Source: QYQD01 sp040754095
GTDB lineage: Bacteria > Desulfobacterota > QYQD01
Length of the DNA stretch: 53,240 nt
Reading direction: 5' to 3'
NCBI GenBank assembly: GCA_040754095.1
Contig: JBFMFO010000018.1
Span: 1 to 53,240, forward strand
Positions 22,349-29,771 of the stretch are shown here, one piece after another (the first letter of the stretch is position 1; the number at the start of each line of letters is the position of its first letter). The notes below the pieces were generated by a model. It did not search any database, was not told where the DNA came from, and saw only the letters and a program-made list of their open reading frames with translations. The translations under genes and the position numbers were made by a program.

Positions 22349-24676
22349 ATGAATGAAAAAGGTAAAAAAAAGACTGAGTTGACGCTGACTGTCAATGTGC
22401 GTCTGGAGCAGGCTAACGGCAAGGATCTTCCGGAGATTATGGCTTACGCCTTTGACCAGACCGGCCAATTTCTTGCCTCCGCGCGTTTGCCTAAAGGCGA
22501 ACAGGGCCAGGTGAAACTGGGGTTGCCCCAAGAGTTACGCGGCACCACGGTACGGGTGCTCCTCGGTCCATACATGGCAAAGGAGGCCGGGGAGATGCCT
22601 TCATGGATGGCTGCGCTTGTATCTAAGGGCGCTGAACGGCAAGAAGCGCCGTCGCCGGTTGTCCTGGTACGGAGGGGGGCATACGAAAAACGTGTCCGTA
22701 TGCACACGGTTGACGAGACTCTCAGTGTGGCTGTTTTTCCCCATGACTGGACGAAGTGGCTCCGATGTTTATGCACGGTGCAGGGTAGGGTAGTCAAACA
22801 CATGACCCTGCCGGACGGTACAACTAGAGACCTGGGTGTCTGTCACGCCTGCGTCAAGATTTATGAGGTGGATAAGTTTCCTAAACTGATTGCGCGCCTG
22901 CCGGAGCGTGACCTCTTCCGGCTGAGGGATGATCTGTGGCGCCGCTTTCAGAAGTGGCCTCCCGAAGAGTTGCCGTTTGAATTCGAACCCCGGGTTTGGC
23001 CGCCTCCGCCACCCGAACGTGCCAAGATGTGCAATGCCTTGCCTATTGAAGCTGTCTCAGCCGTGGCCATCAACCCCCAACCTGAACCTCCGATTGAGGC
23101 CTCTGGAAAGGGAGCAATAATTACCCCCCTGAATACTCAGATACAGACGGAGCTTGAACCGATCTTTCTCGCAGTATCAGCCACTGAGCTGAGGTCGGCC
23201 TTGATAGCCAAGGCAGACATACTGGTCCGTTTCGCCTGTCTCTGGGAATGGCTTTACTACTACTTACATACAGACTTGATCAAGTGTACCTGCACGGATG
23301 AACAGGGTCGCTTTCAGACGACTATTTCGTATCCCTGCGGCGGTGATAAGCCTGACCTCTATTTCAAGGTGATGCAGTGTATTGACGGCGCCCTGCACAC
23401 CTTATACGACCCGGGGGTGGCCTGTCACACCTACTGGAACTACGAATGCGGGAGTGAGGTAACCCTTGAGGTCACCGATCCGGCGGCCAGGGTCTGTATG
23501 CCGACGGATCCCGTAGAAGTGCCGGCCGGCGTCGCTCTCTGGGTTATGCCCTATGCTGTAGGCGGCATCAGTCTGGATCGAATCAAGCCTGAATGGCAAA
23601 AGAATCTGACATGGCATGTGGTTGACCCCGACCCCGCTAAGCGCGGCCTCACCGATTACGGAAGCATCGTAGATGCCCCGTTCGGCGGCTGGCTTGGTTT
23701 CCGTCATGGTTACGCCAGCAGCATTCCCACCCCTGCCCTGTATTACTACCGCTGGCGCTACAAAAAAGAAGGCGAAGCCGAGTGGCATGATTTCAGCGAA
23801 CCTGTGGTTCGTCACTACGTCAAGGAAGTACCGGGAAAACTGCCCACCTTCCCGGTCTGCACCCTGGGGCCAAAGGGAATAGACGGCAAAAACCTTTACC
23901 GTTTCAAGCCGCATGATCCGTCCGAGTGCGGCGACTTTATCCCCGGCGGCACCAATTACTGGCCCACCGATGATTGGTTCGGCGACATTTACACCGGATT
24001 TCTGAATTCACCCGGCCTCCCCGGGGGAGTGGAGACTTCGGCCGGAAAGTACAAGATAAAGCTGGAGGTCTATGACCAGGCAGGCAACCGTGTCACTTCC
24101 GGGCCGGGGACCTTTCAGTTTATTGTGCCTACGGGCGTGGCAGATGATGGCGTGACCATCGAGACCCGGCTGGCTGATGCCGCCGAAATCGAGAGCGATG
24201 GTTTTGTCTTTTATCTGCACATAGACAACCGGAAGTGCACGGCTATCATTGACGCGCCGACCATCGGCGGTATTTCAGCAGGTGACGTGTGCGGATTCCT
24301 CCGCTACACGCCGGGCGATTCCACGCCGGTGCACATCGCCTTCCACGCCCTGCATACGGCCAATTTTGCCACCTTCTCTTTTTCGGTCACACGCGGCGCT
24401 ACCCCGGTGAGCAGCGTAGGTGGCGAGTCAGCGGCCGGCTCTGTGGCGGATAAGACCACATTCCCTCCGGACCACACCTACACGGGCGACGGCGACGGCA
24501 ATTTCCAGCATGATTTTACAACCGGCCGCCTGCTGGGGCCGTGTGCGGAGGCCGCCTTTGCCGAGGTTCTGAACGTGAATGCCAAGGCCACCAACGGCTG
24601 GCGGCGGCTTGACGAATACGATGCGGACGCGGTCCGCGCCTTTGCCCTGGCCCCGGAGTCAGGCGATGAGACATAA
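22349..24676 (+). CDS. Large beta-rich, cysteine-containing protein of unknown function
   Basis: 775 residues from the ATG at 22349, which has AAGGGGG upstream; an earlier in-frame ATG at 22286 overlaps the gp19 gene and is unlikely. No signal peptide. It seems modular: residues 10-95 form a beta sandwich (LTLTVNVRLEQ ... VKLGLPQELRG); about 150-180 is a second (VQGRVVKHMTLPDG...CHACVKIYEV); about 310-380 is a Cys-rich transthyretin-like module (KCTCTDEQGRFQTTI ... GSEVTLEV); then an Ig-like module (YYYRWRYKKEGEAEWHDFSEPV) and a C-terminal beta domain. A Pro-rich linker (WPPPPPE, NPQPEPP) separates the first two modules from the rest. A structural or adhesive role with the tube protein is plausible but unproven. 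Confidence 0.8.
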   Translation: MNEKGKKKTELTLTVNVRLEQANGKDLPEIMAYAFDQTGQFLASARLPKGEQGQVKLGLPQELRGTTVRVLLGPYMAKEAGEMPSWMAALVSKGAERQEAPSPVVLVRRGAYEKRVRMHTVDETLSVAVFPHDWTKWLRCLCTVQGRVVKHMTLPDGTTRDLGVCHACVKIYEVDKFPKLIARLPERDLFRLRDDLWRRFQKWPPEELPFEFEPRVWPPPPPERAKMCNALPIEAVSAVAINPQPEPPIEASGKGAIITPLNTQIQTELEPIFLAVSATELRSALIAKADILVRFACLWEWLYYYLHTDLIKCTCTDEQGRFQTTISYPCGGDKPDLYFKVMQCIDGALHTLYDPGVACHTYWNYECGSEVTLEVTDPAARVCMPTDPVEVPAGVALWVMPYAVGGISLDRIKPEWQKNLTWHVVDPDPAKRGLTDYGSIVDAPFGGWLGFRHGYASSIPTPALYYYRWRYKKEGEAEWHDFSEPVVRHYVKEVPGKLPTFPVCTLGPKGIDGKNLYRFKPHDPSECGDFIPGGTNYWPTDDWFGDIYTGFLNSPGLPGGVETSAGKYKIKLEVYDQAGNRVTSGPGTFQFIVPTGVADDGVTIETRLADAAEIESDGFVFYLHIDNRKCTAIIDAPTIGGISAGDVCGFLRYTPGDSTPVHIAFHALHTANFATFSFSVTRGATPVSSVGGESAAGSVADKTTFPPDHTYTGDGDGNFQHDFTTGRLLGPCAEAAFAEVLNVNAKATNGWRRLDEYDADAVRAFALAPESGDET

Positions 24677-24712
24677 TAGCCGAAAAATTTCAATAAGGAG
24701 GAGGTAATAAAC

Positions 24713-25906
24713 ATGCACAAGTCAAAATTTTTAAGAAGTCTGGTGTTCATCGGCTTAATGGTACTGGCAATGGCAGGCAGTGTTTTTGCCCAGCACGATG
24801 TATATTTGGAAACCCCCAATACCGTCCCTTCATACTGTCAGGAAACTAATATCTGGTGTGGTGCAGCCACCACACAGATGATCCTGGAAGGATACCCGGG
24901 CGGAACCGAGCATCCGTTTACGCAAACACATATCTGGAACAGGATTCAGGCCCACAGGGATGACCTGGCGGTAAACTGGGCCACAGACCCTGACGGGCTT
25001 AGAGATACCCTTATGGAACTGGGCGGGGACCCCGGGGTAAGTTGGAATATCTATGCCAACTCCAACGCCCAGTCGCTGATGTACTCTGTCGCCTATTGGA
25101 TGACCAGACGACAGTTCCCGACGGCCGTATTGGTCTATGGATTTCAGCATTGGGTCATGATTGACGGCTTCACAACAGATGTGGACCCTACTACAAATGC
25201 CACAATAAATCTCCAGTCGATTGAGATCGTCGATCCATGGAATCCCCCTTGCCCGGCGGCCACCTCCGGCGGCGTACGATCCTTAATGACCGGCGCGAAT
25301 TGGTATGCCAATTACTGGTACACGCCGGGCAATATCGCGGCCAGTAAGTGGAACGGCAACTATATCGCCGTAATTGAACCGCCCGTCAGAGAGGGCGTGG
25401 CCAAGGCGCCCAGGCAGGTGGAAGAAGGGCGTATAATCTCTGAGCGCGCCGCCAGAGAGTATGCCATGAGATGGTTCAAGGAACTTCGCCTGGAAAAAAG
25501 GGCGCCCTATGCCGTACTGCGGCAGACCAAGGTCCTTCAGCCGCTCCTGGTGAATCCAAAACGCAAGGGATATTTCCTGGTGCCGCTCGGCTATAGCGAA
25601 GGGAAACTCAGTCAGGGGGCGGTCCTTGTGAATGCTTATGACGGAAGTTTCCAGGAGGTGGGTGTCTTTCAAAAGCCCTTCAAATATCTATCTAAGGACG
25701 AGGCCATACGTATAGCCCGGAACTACCTGTGTGCCTGTAAAGATAGGAGGCTGAGGGTTCAGGCCCAGCTCATGTTCCAGCCTTCGGAGCAGACCCAGAG
25801 CCGGTTTATGCCCTTATGGGAGGTTATGTTGGATAGAGTCACCCTCTATATCACCCAGGAGGGCAAGGTATTTGAAAAGCTGACTCCGCTTCCGCTGGGA
25901 GATTAA
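24713..25906 (+). CDS. Secreted papain-fold (C39-like) cysteine peptidase
   Basis: 397 residues. Signal peptide 1-26 (LVFIGLMVLAMAGSVFAQ). The catalytic domain follows: Cys 49 in NIWCGAATTQMIL, His 146 in GFQHWVMIDGF, Asp 174 in IVDPWNPP, the C39-like arrangement of catalytic residues. The C-terminal 170 residues form an extra domain with charged helices and beta strands (residues about 240-397) that I do not recognise. A strong AAGGAGGAGG ribosome-binding site precedes it. It ends one base before the amylase gene. It may process or trim secreted partners of the cluster. Confidence 0.8.
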   Translation: MHKSKFLRSLVFIGLMVLAMAGSVFAQHDVYLETPNTVPSYCQETNIWCGAATTQMILEGYPGGTEHPFTQTHIWNRIQAHRDDLAVNWATDPDGLRDTLMELGGDPGVSWNIYANSNAQSLMYSVAYWMTRRQFPTAVLVYGFQHWVMIDGFTTDVDPTTNATINLQSIEIVDPWNPPCPAATSGGVRSLMTGANWYANYWYTPGNIAASKWNGNYIAVIEPPVREGVAKAPRQVEEGRIISERAAREYAMRWFKELRLEKRAPYAVLRQTKVLQPLLVNPKRKGYFLVPLGYSEGKLSQGAVLVNAYDGSFQEVGVFQKPFKYLSKDEAIRIARNYLCACKDRRLRVQAQLMFQPSEQTQSRFMPLWEVMLDRVTLYITQEGKVFEKLTPLPLGD

Positions 25907-25907
25907 A

Positions 25908-27629
25908 ATGCCCGACAAGCCTAAAAGCCTTTCTAAAATAAGGTTTAAGCCGGCGGGCCGGGTCTTCCCCTCTCCTTCAGACTGGCGGGACCGGTTCGTC
26001 TATTTTCTCCTGGTGGACCGATTTAACAGCGGGAAAGGTGATATCCCTCCATTCGTACCCGGCTCAACTCCCACCGGCAGAAATGATGAAGAAGGCGAAA
26101 AATGGCAGGGCGGGACACTGAAAGGTATTACTGAGAGACTCGACTATATAAAAGGCCTGGGCTGTACAGCCGTGTGGCTAAGCCCTATATTCAAGAACCG
26201 TAAGGATTTTAACACCTACCATGGCTACGGCATCCAGAATTTTTTGGATATTGACCCGCGCTTTGGGTCGGCTAAGGACCTACAGACCCTGGTAAAAAAG
26301 GCCCACAAGATGGGGATGTACGTGATCCTCGATATAGTCCTGAACCACACCGGCGACAACTGGGCCTATCCGGGGGGCTACCGCTACGACTACTGCGGGG
26401 GGCAGAGGTTTCCCTTCGGTTTCTGGCGGGAAGCTGCCCCTGGTTCAGGGATCGAGTGGCCGGATGATGCGGTTTGGCCGGTAGAATTCCAGAATCCGGA
26501 GTGGTACAGGCGAAAGGGAGAGATAAAAAACTGGGACACATTCCCGGAGGCAAGGGACGGCGACTTTTGTACCCTAAAGGAACTTGACACCTCAAACCGC
26601 GGCCTCTTGCGGGCGCTCATCGACGTGCATAAGTACTGGATTGCCGTCACCGATGTGGACGGCTACCGCCTGGATGCGGTCAAGCATCTCGAAGAGTCCA
26701 GTACAGCCATATTCTGTGCGGCCATAAGGGAATATGCCCAGTCCATCGGCAAAAAGAACTTTCTGCTTTTTGGAGAAATCATCGGCGACGACCGTTTTAT
26801 CGACCAGTATATCGGCAGAAACGTCCGTATCCCGGGCACCAACGAACGCTTTCCTTCCCTGGACGCCGCCCTTGACTTCCCCTTGTGGGGGATACTGGAA
26901 GGGGTGATAAAGGGATTTACAAATCCGGCCGAACTCAGGAAAAGATATGAAGGATTCCGGGAATTATATAGCGACCACGGCCGGGCCGGCGAATATTTTG
27001 TGACTTTTATTGACAACCACGACCAGATTGGCCGCTCGCCGAGGGGCAGATTTCTCCATAACGATCCCTTCCATAAACAGGTCGTTCTGGCTATGGGTTA
27101 CCTGCTCACAAGCATCGGTATCCCCTGCCTCTACTATGGGACGGAGCAGGGGTTCAACGGCGGAGGGGACCATGATAAGTACATACGTGAATGTATGTTC
27201 GGTGGCGGCTGGGGGGCCTTCAATACTGCCGGGCATCATTTTTTTAACCCGGATAACCCCATCTATAAAGATATATCCCGTATCGCAGGGATAAGAGGGG
27301 AAGAGCCTGCCCTGCGTTATGGAAGACAATACTTCCGGGAGATATCGGGAAACGGCATTGACTTCGGCTATCCTATCGACGGCCGTTCTACTCTGGCCTA
27401 TTCCCGTATTCTCGACAGTACCGAGATACTCGTGACCATGAATCTGGATAGGGAGCCAAGGAGTGACTTTGTAACCGTAGATAGCAGCCTTTCTCCCGTC
27501 GATAGAGAAATGGTCAACCTTCTGAATGCGCAGTCAAAAGTAAAGATAAGCGAGGTAAACGGGCGGCATATAGTCCGCACCGGCTTGCAACCTCATGAAA
27601 TAGCAATATTTAAAATCATTGTTCCATAA
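25908..27629 (+). CDS. GH13 alpha-amylase-family enzyme, no signal peptide
   Basis: 573 residues. (beta/alpha)8 barrel motifs are in order: DIVLNH (142-147), GYRLDAVKH with nucleophile Asp 256, LFGEIIG with acid/base Glu 290, FIDNHDQ with Asp 372. N-terminal residues 26-40 read DWRDRFVYFLLVDRF, the start typical of secreted amylases (YQILVDRF-like), but there is no signal peptide, so it should act in the cytoplasm or be delivered by another route. A C-terminal beta domain completes it. ATG lies one base after the previous stop (translational coupling), and the C1A protease follows by 12 bases. Hydrolyses or transfers alpha-1,4-glucan; a link to the glgB-treZYmalQ block is possible but distant. 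Confidence 0.92.
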   Translation: MPDKPKSLSKIRFKPAGRVFPSPSDWRDRFVYFLLVDRFNSGKGDIPPFVPGSTPTGRNDEEGEKWQGGTLKGITERLDYIKGLGCTAVWLSPIFKNRKDFNTYHGYGIQNFLDIDPRFGSAKDLQTLVKKAHKMGMYVILDIVLNHTGDNWAYPGGYRYDYCGGQRFPFGFWREAAPGSGIEWPDDAVWPVEFQNPEWYRRKGEIKNWDTFPEARDGDFCTLKELDTSNRGLLRALIDVHKYWIAVTDVDGYRLDAVKHLEESSTAIFCAAIREYAQSIGKKNFLLFGEIIGDDRFIDQYIGRNVRIPGTNERFPSLDAALDFPLWGILEGVIKGFTNPAELRKRYEGFRELYSDHGRAGEYFVTFIDNHDQIGRSPRGRFLHNDPFHKQVVLAMGYLLTSIGIPCLYYGTEQGFNGGGDHDKYIRECMFGGGWGAFNTAGHHFFNPDNPIYKDISRIAGIRGEEPALRYGRQYFREISGNGIDFGYPIDGRSTLAYSRILDSTEILVTMNLDREPRSDFVTVDSSLSPVDREMVNLLNAQSKVKISEVNGRHIVRTGLQPHEIAIFKIIVP

Positions 27630-27641
27630 GGAGGGAACGGT

Positions 27642-28514
27642 ATGAGTAAATTTGATAAATCAGCTTTGGGGTGGCTGCCTGACTATCCCGATTTCAGGGA
27701 CTATACACAGGAGCAGGAAGAGATCAACAAGGTGCTGGCGCCCACCGGCGTCCTGAAGGCCAGGGTGAAGCAGCCTATCTCGGTCGATCTGAGGCCCTGG
27801 TGCTCATCCATTGAGGATCAGGGGGCCCTCGGGTCATGCACGGCCCATGCGGGTGTAGGGATTGTAGAATATTACGAGAGGCGCGCCCTTGGAAGGCATA
27901 TCGATGCCTCCCGGTTATTTCTTTACAAGGTCACACGCAATCTCCTCCACTGGACCGGGGATACCGGGGCGTTTTTGCGGAGTACTATGGGCGCCCTGGT
28001 ACTCTTCGGCGTACCGCCTGAAGAGTACTGGCCTTACGCCATCGCCGATTTTGACAAGGAGCCGCCGGCCTTCTGTTATGCCTTTGCCCAAAACTATCAG
28101 GCTATTCAATATTACCGCCATGACCCGCCCGGGACGCCGGGAGATGTCCTGCTTAATCGGATAAAGACTTACCTGGCCGTAGGTCATCCCTCGATGTTCG
28201 GGTTTACAGTCTATAGCTCCATTGAACAGGCGGACAAGACAGGTAAAATTCCATTTCCCTGCCGGGGAGAAAGGATAGAAGGCGGCCACGCTATCGTAGC
28301 CGTCGGCTATGATGACAAGATAAAGATTAAGAATACCGGACAGTGCGGGTTTGAAACCACCGGCGCTCTTCTCATCCGGAATTCGTGGGGCACAGGCTGG
28401 GGAGATGATGGCTACGGCTGGCTTCCCTATGAATATGTGCTAAAAGGACTGGCCGAGGACTTTTGGTCTATTCTTAAGAAGGAATGGGTGGATACCGGAG
28501 AATTTAAGGCATGA
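27642..28514 (+). CDS. Papain-family C1A cysteine protease, no signal peptide
   Basis: 290 residues. The oxyanion Gln 60 and catalytic Cys 66 are in EDQGALGSCTAHA, His 216 in EGGHAIVAVGY, Asn 247 in LLIRNSWGTGWGDDGYGWLPYEYV. All four active-site residues are present. A short pro-like N-terminus (WLPDYPDFRDYTQ) resembles the bacterial C1A group that starts with a DxRD motif before the mature domain. No signal peptide is seen. AAGGAGG ribosome-binding site. Its placement directly after the amylase gene and before the helical-repeat gene marks one transcriptional unit. Confidence 0.93.
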   Translation: MSKFDKSALGWLPDYPDFRDYTQEQEEINKVLAPTGVLKARVKQPISVDLRPWCSSIEDQGALGSCTAHAGVGIVEYYERRALGRHIDASRLFLYKVTRNLLHWTGDTGAFLRSTMGALVLFGVPPEEYWPYAIADFDKEPPAFCYAFAQNYQAIQYYRHDPPGTPGDVLLNRIKTYLAVGHPSMFGFTVYSSIEQADKTGKIPFPCRGERIEGGHAIVAVGYDDKIKIKNTGQCGFETTGALLIRNSWGTGWGDDGYGWLPYEYVLKGLAEDFWSILKKEWVDTGEFKA

Positions 28515-28532
28515 GGATTGTGGAGATATAAA

Positions 28533-29459
28533 ATGGATCTGGAAAAACTGGGACGACTGCTCCTGCGCTATGCTGACTTGTATCTTAAGGCCGGACGTAC
28601 TGAAGACGTCCGAGTTATGGCTCATACCGCCGTTGAAGTGCTGAAGAATACCGGATTGCGGCAAGAGATTACGACCGCGTACAGGTTCCTCTACCAGATA
28701 GACGAGATTGAAAAAAAGGAAAAGGATAAGGCCGGCACGCCCCGGCGCATATCCGACCGGGCTGATAGTTTAAGGCTATCCCCGGCAACTCCAGAGCTGC
28801 AAGAGCCAGAGCATGATTTACTCTCTGCCCTTGATCATATTACACTGGCCAGAGTTTTTCTGGATCTCTACGGGTACTTTAAATCAGGCCCAAATAATTT
28901 AGACTTTTCGCACGCCTCGGCGCATCTACGGCCGGACACCCTTATATCCAGGGCTGAAGAGCACCTTAAGGCGGCAGATAAGGCCGCCGCTAATCATGAA
29001 GATATACTCTCCTGTCAAGCCGAGCTATGGCGTTTAAGGGGAAACCTCCGGGAGGCCAAAAAGCATTGGCTGGAGATTATAAGAAGATTTAAAGATGAAG
29101 CCCAGGCGACCTTACTTACTCCTGCTCCGCTCTCTGATAGAGACCGGGACGGCCTCAGATTGTTTTGCACTGCGGCCGTCAACCTCGGGCAGTTATGTTT
29201 TTCTTTTGAGACCGGAGAATTGCAGGACGCCGCACTCCTGGGAGACAGAGGCTATATTGATGCCGTGACCCTGGCTATGAGACTGAGCCACAAGTACCCC
29301 CAGATATTACCTGACGTGAGGAGCCGTGTTATCTTGCATGGGATAATGGGGAGGCTGTTTGCCTTTCAGAGTAAGTGGCCGGAGGCCTTTTTTGCGTTTC
29401 TGAAAATAACCGGTAATATTCCTGCCCCGGGGACGTCATGTATTATGTTATCTGAATAA
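28533..29459 (+). CDS. Helical-repeat (TPR-like) protein
   Basis: 308 residues from the ATG at 28533, with GGAG 7 bases upstream. Predicted all-helical: repeated two-helix patterns such as LLLRYADLYLKAGRTEDVRVMAHTA, AEEHLKAADKAAANHEDILSC, AELWRLRGNLREAKKHWLEII resemble TPR-type repeats. It contains no enzyme motif. Last gene of the cluster. Probably a scaffold or chaperone-like protein for the proteins encoded before it; this is inference. The C-terminus ends soon after a repeat-like unit and could be shortened. Confidence 0.7.
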   Translation: MDLEKLGRLLLRYADLYLKAGRTEDVRVMAHTAVEVLKNTGLRQEITTAYRFLYQIDEIEKKEKDKAGTPRRISDRADSLRLSPATPELQEPEHDLLSALDHITLARVFLDLYGYFKSGPNNLDFSHASAHLRPDTLISRAEEHLKAADKAAANHEDILSCQAELWRLRGNLREAKKHWLEIIRRFKDEAQATLLTPAPLSDRDRDGLRLFCTAAVNLGQLCFSFETGELQDAALLGDRGYIDAVTLAMRLSHKYPQILPDVRSRVILHGIMGRLFAFQSKWPEAFFAFLKITGNIPAPGTSCIMLSE

Positions 29460-29509
29460 TGGGCTATAAGCTAACCCACTTGATTGCACGAAGAGCCATA
29501 TTTTATTTA

Positions 29510-29538
29510 TTGACACACAGTCTTGAGTCTGGTAAACG
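29510..29538 (+). promoter_or_regulatory. Candidate trp operon promoter
   Basis: TTGACA at 29510-29515, 17-bp spacer, TAAACG at 29533-29538 with an extended TGG just before it. The predicted start (around 29545) would lie only a few bases ahead of the leader-peptide ATG. No TrpR-operator-like palindrome is seen around it. Confidence 0.4.
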
Positions 29539-29547
29539 TAATTTGAT

Positions 29548-29601
29548 ATGAAAGCTTATGACGGCATAATCTTACGCTGGTGGTGGAGTGGGTTGATATA
29601 G
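29548..29601 (+). CDS. trpL: trp operon leader peptide
   Basis: The 17-codon ORF reads MKAYDGIILRWWWSGLI and stops with TAG. Three Trp codons in a row (29578-29586) lie just before the first arm of a set of alternative hairpins. Three consecutive Trp codons in so short an ORF, followed by a terminator and trpE, identify it as the ribosome-sensing leader of a transcription attenuator. Stalling at the Trp codons when charged tRNA-Trp is scarce would cover arm 1. Confidence 0.9.
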   Translation: MKAYDGIILRWWWSGLI

Positions 29602-29690
29602 GGTGAGGTGTACCCACTTCCCGGTTATTAACATACGTGCGTGCCGTTCAATAAACCGTGGGTCATCTCAAAATGACCCACGGTTTTTTA
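29588..29690 (+). promoter_or_regulatory. trp attenuator with alternative 1:2, 2:3 and 3:4 stems
   Basis: Arms 1 and 3 carry GTGGGT (29588-29593, 29658-29663); arms 2 and 4 carry ACCCAC (29612-29617, 29676-29681). So arm 2 can pair with arm 1 or arm 3, and arm 3 with arm 2 or arm 4, the classical alternative folds. Arm 3:4 is the terminator. The remainder of 29460-29771 holds the promoter candidate before and a repeat after. Confidence 0.88.
29653..29690 (+). terminator. Attenuator terminator hairpin of the trp operon
   Basis: AAACCGTGGGTCAT (29653-29666) and ATGACCCACGGTTT (29673-29686) make a perfect 14-bp stem with a 6-base loop followed by a T-run. It is arms 3 and 4 of the attenuator. 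Confidence 0.93.
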
Positions 29691-29696
29691 TTTTTA

Positions 29697-29769
29697 AGCT
29701 TTCAGCAGTCAGCAGTCGGCCATGAGAGGCTCATAGCTGAAAACTGAAGGCTGAAAGCTGATAGCTAAG
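29697..29769. repeat. agctgatagctga-type repeat between the trp attenuator and trpE
   Basis: agctttcagcagtcagcagt ... ctgaaggctgaaagctgata. It has the body of the MITE-like element (11231-11390) without its hairpin ends. Shorter relatives are at 19694-19712 and 32863-32889. It supplies the whole trpE 5' region, so trpE has only a weak GCTAAGAA ribosome-binding site. Confidence 0.7.
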
Positions 29770-29771
29770 AA

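Noticed and set aside
26390..27329. Antisense frames opposite the amylase gene
   Set aside because: High-GC shadow frames without family motifs; the sense frame has a full set of GH13 motifs.
18023..29459. Cluster as a prophage or standard eCIS
   Set aside because: There is no integrase, terminase, portal, capsid, sheath, baseplate, spike or AAA+ gene; only one tube gene and an M15 remnant are phage-like.
29460..29547. TrpR operator near the trp promoter
   Set aside because: No palindrome resembling the ACTAGT-containing operator is present.
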